From NCBI RefSeq assembly GCF_000430885.1, contig NZ_AUMW01000017.1, positions 20,120 to 84,119 on the forward strand: a stretch of DNA of 64,000 nt, given 5' to 3'. Position numbers and translations under genes: made by a program. Of the stretch, positions 9,304 to 19,077 are shown piece after piece; within the stretch, counting starts at the first letter, position 1; every line of letters begins with the position of its first letter. The notes under the pieces were generated by a model. It was not told the origin of the DNA. It worked only from the letters and a program-made list of their open reading frames with translations, and did not search any database. This DNA comes from Desulfotruncus alcoholivorax DSM 16058. Its GTDB lineage: Bacteria > Bacillota > Desulfotomaculia > Desulfotomaculales > Desulfallaceae.

Positions 9304-10370
9304 CAACTCCCGCCGGCACGAGCCCCGGCCGTCCTTCTGCGGGCGCGCCATGCGTGCCAGGGCTTGCGCGGGGTTATGGCCGCAATGGCAATTACCAGTG
9401 ACAACAGGGTCAATATCACCTGGTTCAAGGCAAACCGGGCCCAGTATGGCCAAGCCGCCAATCCTTTCGGTTTGTTTTTCTCCCCTCCGGCGGCACTTAC
9501 CGGATACGCTGAACTATAGCTATAACCCATTTTCATAGCATATTCACGCATCAGCCGGGGCTGAAACTGCTGCATCAGCTCATTCATGACCGAACTGATC
9601 AGGGGGATGCCCCTGCCGGGGCTGATATCGCCCGCTCCCGGCATGGCGTCGGCCAGCGCGGATAGCGGGCTCATGAAAACATACCAGGGTATGCCCGGAA
9701 GCTCAAAATTCGGTTCCCCTGAATATTGGGGCTCGGCGTAATTACTTCCACCCGCCGTTATACCGGCCACCACCAGTGTTCCAAAAATAAGCAGAAATAC
9801 CAGCACCAGAGAAACGATAGTGGCAGCCTGGCTTCGTTTGATCACCGCGGAAAGGCATAATCCCAGCGCACCATAGCCAAGGCCGGTGAGCATGCATACC
9901 AGGACACCCATGAACATGTCGGCCGGTGGAATTCCCCCGAACAGGAACACCACAGCCATCACGGGCAGGGCGGCCAGCACCAGAAACAGCAGATAAGCCA
10001 CCGAGGCAAGCCACTTGCCCAGCACGATACCTGTAAGCGAAGCCCTGGTCACCAGCAATAAATCATAGGTCCGCCTTTCACGCTCGCCGCTGATGGCGCC
10101 GGCCGCCACTGCAGGAGCGATAAAGGATAATAACAGCACCAACCCGAAAATAAGGATGCCGTAAAAGGACAGTCCCACATTGGGATAAATATAATTGTTC
10201 TTATCAAGGTTGAGCCACAAGAAAGCAACAGTGCCGCCGCTCATTAAACCTAAATAAACGGTGAGCAGCACCGGCGAGCGCCATCCCCTGGTGCGGGAAC
10301 GCATTTCCTTGCTTAACATGGGAACCAGGCCATTACGCGTACCGGCTCCCAAATTCTTTAATATACTCAT
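9303..10370 (-). CDS. ABC-2 type transporter permease
   Basis: 355-aa integral membrane protein with about six transmembrane helices (first near residue 35, last near 315). A sequence ERERRTYDLLLVTRAS between helices 2 and 3 is typical of ABC-2 exporter permeases of the NatB/YhaP kind. It overlaps the upstream ATPase gene by 4 nt, so the two form one exporter. A large extracytoplasmic loop is predicted between helices 5 and 6. Placing an exporter in the same operon as MoxR and VWA proteins suggests that the assembled product is exported or sits in the envelope; the substrate cannot be told from sequence. Confidence 0.85.
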   Translation of the reverse strand: MSILKNLGAGTRNGLVPMLSKEMRSRTRGWRSPVLLTVYLGLMSGGTVAFLWLNLDKNNYIYPNVGLSFYGILIFGLVLLLSFIAPAVAAGAISGERERRTYDLLLVTRASLTGIVLGKWLASVAYLLFLVLAALPVMAVVFLFGGIPPADMFMGVLVCMLTGLGYGALGLCLSAVIKRSQAATIVSLVLVFLLIFGTLVVAGITAGGSNYAEPQYSGEPNFELPGIPWYVFMSPLSALADAMPGAGDISPGRGIPLISSVMNELMQQFQPRLMREYAMKMGYSYSSAYPVSAAGGEKNKPKGLAAWPYWARFALNQVILTLLSLVIAIAAITPRKPWHAWRARRRTAGARAGGS

Positions 10371-11293
10371 GCTCCGTTCACCTCCCGGGCCAGTTGGATA
10401 AAGGTATCTTCAAGACTCTGCTCGGTCTGTGCAAAATGCACCACCTGAGCCTCCGAGCCCACGATTTCTCTCAATAAGGCGGCTATGTCGCCCGGATCGC
10501 CGGACAGCCGGAATTCAACCTGGTTTACCGCCTTACTGAGGATTCCCGCACCCGGCCATCCTTCGATGATGGCAACGGCAGCTTCCACCGGCCCGTTGCA
10601 GCGCAAGATAAATTTCCTCACCCGGTCCCCGGCCAGCATATCGCTTAGCGGCCCCTGCCGCAGCAACCGCCCTTCCCTGATCATCCCCACGTGGGTGCAC
10701 AGGTCGGCCAGTTCGGAAAGAATATGGCTGCTGATAATTATGGTCTTACCCATACGGCATAATTCTCTCAGTATCTCCCGCATTTCAACCCGGGCCAGGG
10801 GGTCAAGCCCGCTGGCCGGCTCGTCCAGCAGCAGTACCTGCGGGTCATGGATCAGGGAGCGGGCCAGGCACAGGCGCTGCTGCATACCACGGGACAACGT
10901 GTCCACAAAGGCGTCCCGCTTGTGTCCAAGCTCAACCAGCTCCAGCAAGTCATCCCGCAGTTTCCGGGCCACCTCCCCCCTGATACCGTACGCGGCAGCG
11001 TAAAACAGCAGGTATTCACCCACCCTCAGGTCATCGTAAACACCAAAGAAGTCAGGCATGTAGCCCACCACTTCCCTGATCCCCCGGGGGTCGCGCAGCA
11101 CATCCCTGCCCGCCACTTCGGCGCGGCCTTCCTCGGGTATCAATAATCCGGCCAGAATGCGCAAAGTGGTGGTCTTACCCGCCCCGTTCTGGCCGATAAA
11201 ACCGTACACCGATCCTTCAGGGACTTCCAGATCCAAACCCTGCAGCGCCATGACCCGGCCGTACTTTTTGATCAAACCCCTGGTTATTATCAT
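10367..11293 (-). CDS. ABC transporter ATP-binding protein
   Basis: 308-aa ATPase partner of the downstream permease. Motifs: Walker A GQNGAGKTT, Q-loop region YMPDFFGVYDDL, signature LSRGMQQRL (an LSGGQ variant common in ABC-2 exporters), Walker B VLLLDEPASGLDP and the switch His in IISSHILSE. A C-terminal extension of about 80 residues follows the nucleotide-binding domain, as in NatA/CcmA-type ATPases. Overlaps both neighbours by 4 nt, so translation is probably coupled across the operon. Confidence 0.92.
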   Translation of the reverse strand: MIITRGLIKKYGRVMALQGLDLEVPEGSVYGFIGQNGAGKTTTLRILAGLLIPEEGRAEVAGRDVLRDPRGIREVVGYMPDFFGVYDDLRVGEYLLFYAAAYGIRGEVARKLRDDLLELVELGHKRDAFVDTLSRGMQQRLCLARSLIHDPQVLLLDEPASGLDPLARVEMREILRELCRMGKTIIISSHILSELADLCTHVGMIREGRLLRQGPLSDMLAGDRVRKFILRCNGPVEAAVAIIEGWPGAGILSKAVNQVEFRLSGDPGDIAALLREIVGSEAQVVHFAQTEQSLEDTFIQLAREVNGA

Positions 11294-13887
11294 CCCTGAT
11301 CACCCCCGTAAGCCACCGTAGGCGTCAGCATGTAAAAGCCCGTGCCCTTGTTGGGGTCGCCGCCGGTAACACGCAGCCTTACTTCACCGTCGGGTAAAGC
11401 GTAATCACCTGTTAAAGTAAACGTTCCCGGGCCGGAAAGAGTCTGCCAGGCGCCGTGCCCCGGGTGATAGATTTCCAGCACGCCGTCCGGAATCGCCGCC
11501 GGTTTCGGGGACGGCGGCCCCATTCCCTTTGCGTTACCCTGCACCGGGAAATAATCCATATGCACGGTAATTTTTTTGACACTGGTTTTAGGCCCGAACC
11601 GGGGACTGAACATAAAGCTGATTGAACCGCCATCCAGTCCCATTAAATTATTGTTGCCGAACATCCCCCGCACCTGGGAGTCAATAACCTCGGGCACCAC
11701 CAGTCCCGCCGGAATATTAAAGATCCCGGCCGGCATTTTTATTTCCGGCTTAAGCACGAACATGGTCAGGTAAAATGGTGTGCCGGAGATCCCCTTCAGA
11801 CCCGGGTTCCCGGCCGGGCTGTCGCTCCAGGCCAGCACGGTCAGGGGCCAGCCCGTTGCCATGGGGCCTTGCCGGATAATGCCGTTCATCCAGTTATCGA
11901 TTAAATTGGCCCTGCGCTGCTCCTCGACGGTCAACTGTCTATTTTGGACGGGCGGTGGCATCCCCGGTTTTGGCGACGGCGGCGGCCCGCCCGGATACAT
12001 GAAAACTTGCCAGGAAGAGGGATAACCCGGTCCCGGGTTTCCCTGGGGGTTATATTGCGGGGCTGAGACTTTCATTTCCACCGAGGCTTCGCCACCCGGT
12101 TGCAAATCACCAACCACCCGGTAATCAGAGCCATAGAAAAATGTAGCGTGATCCAGTTTCAGACCGGTATCATTTTTGATTTTGCCAACTAATTGATTGC
12201 CTTTGACCTCCACGGTGGCGCCAAGGCCCCTGGCTATACCGGCGGCATCATCGTCCCTAAAGGAAATTGCCCGCATATTCCACTGCGAAGCGTCGCTAAA
12301 ACGCACTCTCAGGTCGGACCCCCTGATAACGCTGTAGGGCGGGTCGTCATCCTCGCTCATCATCTCCAATGGACGCCCGCCCATGGGCTGTACCATAACC
12401 GACCGGTCGGGGTCTTTCATCACTGATTCAAAAACCGGCACGGTGGGGGCAAAATAGCCAACCGCGGTATAGCCGGAAGGGCTTTTGCCGTCCCGGTTGT
12501 CCAGAACCTGCACCACGTTGACCAAAACTTTGCCGCCGGACTGCAGCATGTACCCGTATACCGCTCCGGCAAAGAGCACTGCCAGCACCGGCACCGCCAC
12601 CCAGGTGTATTCCGGGCGGCGCATCCGCCTCAGCACCAAAAACACGCCGGGACCGGCCAACAGCAGAAAGGCTAATAAATACAGGCCCACGGGCCGCCAG
12701 CCGGGAAAGGCCTGCACGGGCATATTGGTGGTGTTGCCCACCAGGTTGCCCAGCTTAAAATCATTGCCATAAGGGTTGTAATATTTTTCCTGGTCGACTG
12801 GAGTTAAAAACTTTTGCCAAAACGCATTACCCATCGCCCCGGCCTGCCAGGGTGCTTGATTGGGATCAAAACATAGTACGGTGATTCCGCCGTCCCCCAG
12901 GATGTACTGCCTACCCAGCGGCTTTTCCTTGGGCCCCCAGGGTGTACCGTCACCGGATAGAACGGCCGCGGGGGCGGCAACAGCACCCGAACCGGCACTG
13001 TTCAGCCACTGCGCTGCGGCTTGCCAGCCGGACTGCGGCTCAATTTGTTGAACATTAATATTAATGGTCTGATCCGGCAGGGCTGACAGGGCCTCGTTGA
13101 TCTCCAGCCCCCCGCTTAAAACCAGCTGGCCGCCGCTTTTCACCCATTCCGCCAGGGCGCTGCGCTGTTCATCACTCAGGGATAGAGCACCTTCGGCGGT
13201 GACCAGGATTTGAGTGAAAGCATTCAACTCACCACCCCGGCGGGGAAACAGTTCAGCAGTTAATTCCAATACCATGGGTGACCTGGGCACGCCGTCCGGC
13301 ATAGTCAGCCGCACCCGTTCCATGGCGGCCGGAACCTGTCCCAGTACGCCCACCGCTCCGGGCATAGGGCCATTGATTACCGCCGCTTTACTTTTTTCAC
13401 TAACCCTGGCCACTTCCTTGCTGCCGCTTTTAAAAACAAAATCAGTACGGCCGCCCGACCCGTCAGCCGGAAACCACAACGTTACTGTCTTTTCCGCCCC
13501 GGCCGGCAGCGATACCATTGCTCCATAAGCAGACGACGGGAAAAATTTTGAAAGCTGCTTGGTCCCTGGTGCTGCTCCGGGCTGCGGCGGAAGCATATAC
13601 ACCTGGTAATTGATTGCTTCGATCGTGCCGGCAAGATCTCTTTTTCCGGTATTCTTCATTTTAACCACGGCGGGCGCGTACCTGCCCGGCACCACCTTAC
13701 CCTGCCAGCCAAGTTCCACCTTGATTTGAACCGGGCTGTCATCAGGTTTTGCCCAGGCCGAACCAGGCATAATAAAGAACATAAACAACAAAAGGATGGC
13801 CGTTACTACATGCGTCCACCCGCAAGTCATGGTTTTAAAACACGAATTCCTGCAACCGGTCTCATTCAAACACAAACACCCCCGCAC
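11290..13887 (-). CDS. Large secreted/membrane protein, first gene of the MoxR/VWA/ABC operon
   Basis: Up to 865 aa. A signal-peptide-like segment (VVTAILLLFMFFIMPGSAWA) is followed by an extracytoplasmic beta-rich region. Two transmembrane helices near residues 410 and 435 flank a short RRMRRPEY loop, and a second large beta-rich Pro/Gly-rich domain follows. A stretch around 245-275 (LAEWVKSGGQLVLSGG) resembles the GATase1-like fold also seen in the downstream VWA protein. GTG start at 13887 has only weak ribosome-binding support; the ATG at 13830 is an alternative that still keeps the signal peptide. It is the promoter-proximal gene of the operon. No enzymatic motif recognised; a structural or substrate-presenting role is inference. 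Confidence 0.75.
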   Translation of the reverse strand: MRGCLCLNETGCRNSCFKTMTCGWTHVVTAILLLFMFFIMPGSAWAKPDDSPVQIKVELGWQGKVVPGRYAPAVVKMKNTGKRDLAGTIEAINYQVYMLPPQPGAAPGTKQLSKFFPSSAYGAMVSLPAGAEKTVTLWFPADGSGGRTDFVFKSGSKEVARVSEKSKAAVINGPMPGAVGVLGQVPAAMERVRLTMPDGVPRSPMVLELTAELFPRRGGELNAFTQILVTAEGALSLSDEQRSALAEWVKSGGQLVLSGGLEINEALSALPDQTININVQQIEPQSGWQAAAQWLNSAGSGAVAAPAAVLSGDGTPWGPKEKPLGRQYILGDGGITVLCFDPNQAPWQAGAMGNAFWQKFLTPVDQEKYYNPYGNDFKLGNLVGNTTNMPVQAFPGWRPVGLYLLAFLLLAGPGVFLVLRRMRRPEYTWVAVPVLAVLFAGAVYGYMLQSGGKVLVNVVQVLDNRDGKSPSGYTAVGYFAPTVPVFESVMKDPDRSVMVQPMGGRPLEMMSEDDDPPYSVIRGSDLRVRFSDASQWNMRAISFRDDDAAGIARGLGATVEVKGNQLVGKIKNDTGLKLDHATFFYGSDYRVVGDLQPGGEASVEMKVSAPQYNPQGNPGPGYPSSWQVFMYPGGPPPSPKPGMPPPVQNRQLTVEEQRRANLIDNWMNGIIRQGPMATGWPLTVLAWSDSPAGNPGLKGISGTPFYLTMFVLKPEIKMPAGIFNIPAGLVVPEVIDSQVRGMFGNNNLMGLDGGSISFMFSPRFGPKTSVKKITVHMDYFPVQGNAKGMGPPSPKPAAIPDGVLEIYHPGHGAWQTLSGPGTFTLTGDYALPDGEVRLRVTGGDPNKGTGFYMLTPTVAYGGDQG

Positions 13888-14059
13888 TTATATTCTACAA
13901 CAGGTGACGTTAATCACCACCTTTTAGTTCCAGTAATGATAAAATTTTTCCTAAAAAGTGAAAACAACTCTTAAAAATCCCCGGGCTTAACATTGGTTAG
14001 CCGCCAACAATATAATTTTCGATGCCAAATTACCATTTTTATGGGTAAGGCAGAATTAA

Positions 14060-14088
14060 AAAATGCAGCTCTTCCAGAGCTGCATTTT
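14060..14088 (-). terminator. Terminator of the DUF3231 gene pair
   Basis: Perfect stem AAATGCAGCTC/GAGCTGCATTT with a short loop. On the minus strand it is followed by TTTTTT, downstream of the stop codon at 14150. Confidence 0.8.
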
Positions 14089-14149
14089 AGTGCTTCCACT
14101 TGCTCTTGCCATGATGGTCTTTGCAAACAAAAATGTTTATATTGCTCTT

Positions 14150-14671
14150 TTAACTACTTTTGTAAGTTGGCGGTATTATTAGGTATGACTTGAATTTTCC
14201 GTATTCGATAAATTTATCATATAATTCCAGTTCTTGAATCAAAAATGCTAAAAATAATTCCCGGATGTCAGGAGACGTGCTATGAATATATGCCATAATA
14301 TGGGTTGGCAAAAAACTTTGAATTCCCCTTAAAACGCGCCGGTAAATATACCTGTCGGTAATAGCCCCTATATTATTTATTGCCCGGGTTTGTTTCGGGT
14401 GTCTGTACGGCAGCGGTATCCCATATGCCAGCATTTCTTTTTCCAATTTGGACACATGCTCGCCAAGGGTTTTTTTACCCAAAGCGAGAATCAGCTTTAA
14501 ATCCGCGTCACTGGCAAAAGCCTCCAAAAAATTCGTTAAATGAAGTACATTATATCTCTGCACCAGATGGTTCCAAAGGTGAAAAACATCGCTGACACAT
14601 ATATCTTTTTGTCTGTCCCCGGTGGACAAGGTTCGTTCGGTTATTTTTTTCATATATTTTAACAGCTTCAA
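14150..14671 (-). CDS. DUF3231-like protein, copy 2
   Basis: 173-aa all-helical protein. It aligns end to end with the neighbouring gene (14709-15230): LWNHLVQRYNVLHL matches IWDIMVAKLDQLES, YGIPLPYR matches YGVPFPAR, and the C-termini YGKFKSYLIIPP and YGKFKGYLNLPP are nearly identical. The pattern is that of DUF3231 proteins of spore-forming Firmicutes. The TTG at 14671 is chosen because GGAGG lies 7 nt upstream; this gives exactly the length of the paralogue and avoids a 56-nt overlap. The DUF3231 fold is a ferritin-like or four-helix arrangement by family knowledge; function unknown, possibly sporulation- or stress-related. Confidence 0.75.
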   Translation of the reverse strand: MKLLKYMKKITERTLSTGDRQKDICVSDVFHLWNHLVQRYNVLHLTNFLEAFASDADLKLILALGKKTLGEHVSKLEKEMLAYGIPLPYRHPKQTRAINNIGAITDRYIYRRVLRGIQSFLPTHIMAYIHSTSPDIRELFLAFLIQELELYDKFIEYGKFKSYLIIPPTYKSS

Positions 14672-14708
14672 CTTAACACCTCCCGGGCCGGTTTTTTTTA
14701 CCCCAAAG

Positions 14709-15230
14709 CTAGGTATTATAATTGGGCGGCAGGTTGAGATAACCCTTAAATTTGCCATATTCAACCAGCAACTCGTGCAATTCCATTGTCAACAACATGT
14801 GATTCTTAATTGCCTTAATTATTTTTGGTGTGGTGCTTTGCATATAGCCGGCGGCAAGGATGGGAAAGAAGGATTGGATGCTTTCATATAAACTCTGGTA
14901 AATGTCCCTATCGTTGATGTACTCCATCTTGATTGGTGTATTGACACCGGCGGGCGGCCTGGCCGGGAATGGCACGCCATAATTGTCCATTATTTGCTCC
15001 ATATGGTTGATACCAGTTTGAAGGGCGGCTACGATTTTACCTGAAATATACCTTAAATCAACATCATCAATGAAATTTTCAATGATTTGGATACTCTCCA
15101 ACTGGTCTAATTTTGCCACCATGATATCCCAAATATTGAAAATTTCACTGACACTAATAAATTGTTGTTTTTCTCTGGTTGACTTGCCTATTTCTTTAAT
15201 GTTTTGGATCTTATCCATTATATCTACCAA
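14709..15230 (-). CDS. DUF3231-like protein, copy 1
   Basis: 173 aa, helical, upstream partner of the paralogue at 14150-14671, with a 37-nt spacer. TTG start at 15230 with AGAAGG 8 nt upstream. The conserved C-terminal GKFKGYLNLPP and central PFPARPP segments match the DUF3231 pattern. Its tandem copy has diverged to roughly a third identity by eye, so the duplication is not recent. No membrane segment or signal peptide is seen. Confidence 0.75.
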   Translation of the reverse strand: MVDIMDKIQNIKEIGKSTREKQQFISVSEIFNIWDIMVAKLDQLESIQIIENFIDDVDLRYISGKIVAALQTGINHMEQIMDNYGVPFPARPPAGVNTPIKMEYINDRDIYQSLYESIQSFFPILAAGYMQSTTPKIIKAIKNHMLLTMELHELLVEYGKFKGYLNLPPNYNT

Positions 15231-15485
15231 AATTATTACCTTCTTGCTTGCTTAGTTTTTATTATTGTGGGCGCATTTATAAAAAAATATGCCATGTAAT
15301 ATCAATCCAACTTAAATCTTGTTCAACTTTTACAAATTCAGGCTTTTTGACGGGTTGAAACCCCTCATCTTCTGCAGCGGATTCTGAAGCGCAAGGCCGG
15401 CTATTTGATGAGACCCATCAGCTGCCAGTAGGGGATACATAGCAAATGTCCTTTGTGACATTCAGACGAAACTGCCAAAAAAACA
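15231..15485. other. Intergenic region between DUF3231 pair and ileS
   Basis: Holds the presumed promoter of the DUF3231 pair near 15240-15300 (A/T-rich) and a 36-codon minus-strand frame at 15330-15440 (ATG with AAAGGA 8 nt upstream) that I could not assign. Otherwise no gene is recognised. Confidence 0.4.
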
Positions 15486-15516
15486 GCACTGCCTCTCATT
15501 TGTTGAGGAGCAGTGC
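15477..15516 (-). terminator. ileS terminator
   Basis: Stem GCACTGCTCCTC/GAGaGGCAGTGC followed by TGTTTTTTT on the minus strand, about 20 nt after the ileS stop codon. Confidence 0.85.
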
Positions 15517-15536
15517 TTCAATGCTATTGCCAGTTC

Positions 15537-18323
15537 TTATAGCGCTTCTACTACTGAAGCGCAGCGGGGGCATATTTCAGGATGCTGTTCATTCCGGCCT
15601 ACTTCTTCATGGTACATCCAGCAGCGGGCGCACTTGGTCCCGGCAGCCCGGGATACTCCCACCGCCAGCCCCGGCACATCTTCCACAGCCAGGGTATCTA
15701 CGGTTTTCTCCGCCAGCTGGTGCATCGTAACACCGGAAACAATGAAAAGCACAGAAAGTTCTTCACCAAACGTATTTAGAAATTCGGATAAATTCTCATC
15801 TACGTAAAGGTGAACCCGGGCCTCCAGTGAGTTGCCGATTACTTTTTCCTGGCGCGCTTTTTCCAAAGCCCGGTTAACCACGCCGCGGATTTTCATAAAG
15901 CGCCCCCATTTTTCTTCAAGGGCAGCATCAATGTACCGGTCGTCAGGTTCCGGCATATCATTAAGCTGAACACTTTCCGGAGCACCTTCTCCTTTGGGCA
16001 GGTAACGCCATATTTCTTCAGTGGTGAAGGTCAACACCGGCGCCAAAAGGCGTACCAGTGCTTGCAGGGATTCATACATAACCGTCTGGGCCGAACGCCT
16101 AACGGCAGAATCTGCCTTTTCACAATACAGCCGGTCCTTGATTATATCCAGGTACTGGGCGCTCATATCCACAGTGCAGAAATTGTGAATGGCATGATAG
16201 ACCGTGTGAAACTCATAGTTTCGGTAAGCGGCCAGCACCTTTTCAATCAGCCGGTGCAGCCTCAGCATTGCCCACCGGTCGATTTCCGGCATTTTTTCAC
16301 TGGGCACGGAATCTTTGGCGGGATCAAAGTCGTAGATATTACCCAGCATAAACCTGCAGGTGTTTCTGATTTTGCGGTACGATTCGGTCAGCTGTTTTAA
16401 AATGTTCTGGGAAACCGCCAGGTCTCCCCGGTAATCCGCTGAGGATACCCACAAACGCAGAATATCCGCACCCATTTGTTTAATTACTTTCAGCGGGTCG
16501 ACTACGTTGCCCAGTGATTTACTCATTTTGCGGCCGTTTTCATCAACCACGAACCCGTGCGTGAGCACAGCCCGGTACGGGGCCCGGCCGGTTACAGCCA
16601 CTGCCGTGTTTAATGAAGAGTTGAACCAGCCGCGGTGCTGGTCGCTGCCTTCTAGGTACAGGTCGGCAGGCCAGGTCAGGTCCGGCCAGATTTCCGGTTC
16701 GTCCAGAACAGCCAGGTGACTTGAACCGCTGTCGAACCAGACGTCCATGATATCGGTTTCCTTGGTAAATTCCCTGGCGCCGCATTCCGGACAGGCCAGG
16801 CCACCAGGCACCAGGTCGGCAGCCTCGCGGGCAAACCAGACATCCGAGCCATGCTCCCTGAACAGCTTTTGCAGGTGGCTGATGGTCAGGTCATTGATAA
16901 TTTCCTTGCCGCAAGCCCGGCAGTAAAAAATAGGGATGGGAACGCCCCAGGTCCTCTGGCGCGACACACACCAGTCGCCCCGGTTGGCCACCATGTTATG
17001 AATTCTGTCTCTGCCCCAGGCGGGTATCCAGCGCACATCGTCAATGGCGCCCAGGGCCGCCTGGCGGAACCCCTCAATGGATGCAAACCACTGCTCGGTG
17101 GCCCGGAAAAAGACCGGCTGCTTACAGCGCCAGCAATGGGGATACTGGTGGCTGATTTTGTCCGACTTAATCAATGTTCCTGTTTCCCGCAGGGTTTCCA
17201 GAATGTTTCCATTGGCTTCGTGGTATAACTGACCGGCAAACCGGCCACCTTCAGAGGTAAACCGCCCCCTGCCGTCAACGGGAGACAGGATGGGCAGGTC
17301 GTATTTCAACCCCACCAGGTAGTCCTCGTGGCCGTGTCCGGGAGCGGTGTGCACACAACCGGTCCCGGCGTCCAGGGTGACATGGTCGCCCAGGATGACC
17401 AGTGAATCCCGGTCGATAAAGGGGTGGCCGCACACTATCCGCTCAAGGTCGACTCCCTTGAAACTTTGTAAAATACTGCCTTCCTCCAGGCCGGTTTCCC
17501 GCAGGAACGAATCTTTCAATTCCCGCGCAATAAGGTATTTTTCATTGCCGCACTGCATTAAAATATAATCAAAATCAGGGTGCAGGGTAACGGCCACGTT
17601 GGCCACCAGCGTCCAGGGCGTGGTGGTCCAGATGACTGCATAGGTGTTTTGTTCCGGTATCACACCCTTGCCGTCCCGCACGGGGAACTTAACAAAAATT
17701 GAGGGCGATTTCTTATCGGCATACTCAACTTCCGCTTCGGCCAGGGCGGTTTCACAGGTGGCACACCAGTAGACCGGTTTAAGGCCTTTATAGATATAGC
17801 CCCGCTTGGCCATCTCGCCGAAAACGCCGATCTGCCTGGCCTCAAAGTGCGGCATCAGGGTAAAGTAAGGGTGCCCCCAGTCACCGCGCACACCCAGGCG
17901 CTTAAATTCCTCCCGTTGAATATCAACGAACTGTAGCGCGTAATCTTTACATTTATTTCTAAACTCCACAATATCAATGGCATGGCGGTTGATACCCATG
18001 TTCTTGATAGCCTGCTGCTCAATCGGCAGCCCGTGCGTATCCCACCCTGGCACGTATGGAGCATCGTAGCCGGTCATGGAGTGAAATTTAACCACTATGT
18101 CTTTAAGCACCTTGTTTAAAGTGTGGCCCAGGTGGATATGCCCGTTGGCGTAAGGCGGGCCGTCGTGCAGGATAAACTTGGGCCTGCCGCTGTTCTTTTG
18201 CTGCACCTTGTGGTAAATATCAATTTCATCCCAGAATTGCATAATTTCCGGCTCACGCTGGGGTAGATTACCCCGCATGGGGAAGTCGGTTTTGGGTAGG
18301 TTTAGTGTTTTTCCATAATCCAT
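15537..18323 (-). CDS. ileS: Isoleucyl-tRNA synthetase
   Basis: 928-aa class I aminoacyl-tRNA synthetase that charges tRNA-Ile in the cytoplasm. The HIGH-type motif is seen as HIHLGH near residue 63 and KMSKS as GRKMSKSLG around residue 600. The C-terminal zinc-binding module has CARC and CPRC pairs, as in bacterial-type IleRS. Length is normal for the bacterial form. The ATG at 18323 is the family start; the longer frame to 18452 runs through the T-box terminator and is not coding. Expression is controlled by the T-box leader immediately upstream. Confidence 0.97.
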   Translation of the reverse strand: MDYGKTLNLPKTDFPMRGNLPQREPEIMQFWDEIDIYHKVQQKNSGRPKFILHDGPPYANGHIHLGHTLNKVLKDIVVKFHSMTGYDAPYVPGWDTHGLPIEQQAIKNMGINRHAIDIVEFRNKCKDYALQFVDIQREEFKRLGVRGDWGHPYFTLMPHFEARQIGVFGEMAKRGYIYKGLKPVYWCATCETALAEAEVEYADKKSPSIFVKFPVRDGKGVIPEQNTYAVIWTTTPWTLVANVAVTLHPDFDYILMQCGNEKYLIARELKDSFLRETGLEEGSILQSFKGVDLERIVCGHPFIDRDSLVILGDHVTLDAGTGCVHTAPGHGHEDYLVGLKYDLPILSPVDGRGRFTSEGGRFAGQLYHEANGNILETLRETGTLIKSDKISHQYPHCWRCKQPVFFRATEQWFASIEGFRQAALGAIDDVRWIPAWGRDRIHNMVANRGDWCVSRQRTWGVPIPIFYCRACGKEIINDLTISHLQKLFREHGSDVWFAREAADLVPGGLACPECGAREFTKETDIMDVWFDSGSSHLAVLDEPEIWPDLTWPADLYLEGSDQHRGWFNSSLNTAVAVTGRAPYRAVLTHGFVVDENGRKMSKSLGNVVDPLKVIKQMGADILRLWVSSADYRGDLAVSQNILKQLTESYRKIRNTCRFMLGNIYDFDPAKDSVPSEKMPEIDRWAMLRLHRLIEKVLAAYRNYEFHTVYHAIHNFCTVDMSAQYLDIIKDRLYCEKADSAVRRSAQTVMYESLQALVRLLAPVLTFTTEEIWRYLPKGEGAPESVQLNDMPEPDDRYIDAALEEKWGRFMKIRGVVNRALEKARQEKVIGNSLEARVHLYVDENLSEFLNTFGEELSVLFIVSGVTMHQLAEKTVDTLAVEDVPGLAVGVSRAAGTKCARCWMYHEEVGRNEQHPEICPRCASVVEAL

Positions 18324-18396
18324 TTTGTAAACGACACCTCTATCTTTGCTTTTCAAGAGAATGTTCGAAAAGTCCACGCCAGGTCCATTTCGAACT

Positions 18397-18655
18397 ATAA
18401 AAAAACCGCCCCGTAAGGGACGGATCTTTCCGCGGTACCACCCTAATAGCAACCGGCATTCAAGCCGGTCCCCACTTGAAACCTTTAACGGCGGTTAACC
18501 GGGCAAACTTAATTTCCCGCAGGATTTCAGACGCCGCCTCCCGGGTGATTTTGGAGCGTTTTGCTGTACCCGGCTCACACCTTACCCGGGTTCTCTGGAC
18601 AGCCTGCAACGCCTACTCTTCCCGTTCACTGGCTTTTCAATAAGATTATAAATTT
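18397..18655 (-). promoter_or_regulatory. T-box leader of ileS (isoleucine)
   Basis: The conserved T-box antiterminator sequence AGGGTGGTACCGCG lies at 18444-18431 on the minus strand. It is followed by a terminator hairpin (CCGTCCC/GGGGCGG at 18423-18406) with a T-run. Upstream is a Stem I-like region with an AGAGAA bulge and a candidate ATC (Ile) specifier at 18549-18547 in the context AAAATCACC. It senses uncharged tRNA-Ile and allows read-through into ileS. The specifier assignment is by eye. Confidence 0.92.
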
Positions 18656-18659
18656 TGAA

Positions 18660-18760
18660 ACTACTCAGGAGTCAGGAGTCAGATTAAGAAAGCGGTTTAC
18701 CATCTATAAGTATTTTGAATTCTGACTACTGAATTCTGAATACCTGAATAGCAGCTATAA
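18660..18760. repeat. CAGGAGT/CTGAATTC dispersed-repeat-like element
   Basis: Two tandem CAGGAGT units (CAGGAGTCAGGAGTCAG) face a CTGACTACTGAATTCTGAATACCTGA stretch about 45 nt away, forming an imperfect inverted repeat between the YggU gene and the ileS T-box. It looks like a small non-autonomous or REP-like repeat; copy number elsewhere cannot be judged here. Confidence 0.4.
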
Positions 18761-18786
18761 TATTATATATAATAATTGGATTTCAG

Positions 18787-19074
18787 TCAACTGCCGAGCT
18801 TTTTCAACACAGCATCCGCTGATATTCCTTCAATTCTGACTGTTTTGTTTCTGCCCGTCTGCCCATGGGTTATTTCCACCCTGTTTTTAGCAACTCCCAA
18901 AAGCCCCGCTAAAAACTCGCAGCAGGCTTTGTTGGCCGCCCCGTCAACCGGCGGGGCGGTCAGTCGCAGTTTAACCGCACCATCCAAAAAACCAGCCACC
19001 TGGTTTTTTGAAGCCCTGGGTTGTACCTTAACCCTGATACTCACTCCCTGGCCGTCGTCTTTAATATCCAACAT
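18787..19074 (-). CDS. DUF167 / YggU family protein
   Basis: 95-aa protein of the DUF167 (YggU) family. It shows the family pattern: VKVQPRASKN near the N-terminus, KLRLTAPPVDGAANKAC in the centre and VEITHGQTGRNKTVRI near the end. Function of the family is not established. It sits 3 nt after the DivIVA gene at the end of the division cluster, which is its usual place in Gram-positive genomes. Confidence 0.92.
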   Translation of the reverse strand: MLDIKDDGQGVSIRVKVQPRASKNQVAGFLDGAVKLRLTAPPVDGAANKACCEFLAGLLGVAKNRVEITHGQTGRNKTVRIEGISADAVLKKLGS

Positions 19075-19077
19075 GCG

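Noticed and set aside
18324..18452. N-terminal extension of IleRS
   Set aside because: Runs through the T-box terminator and antiterminator; family start is at 18323.
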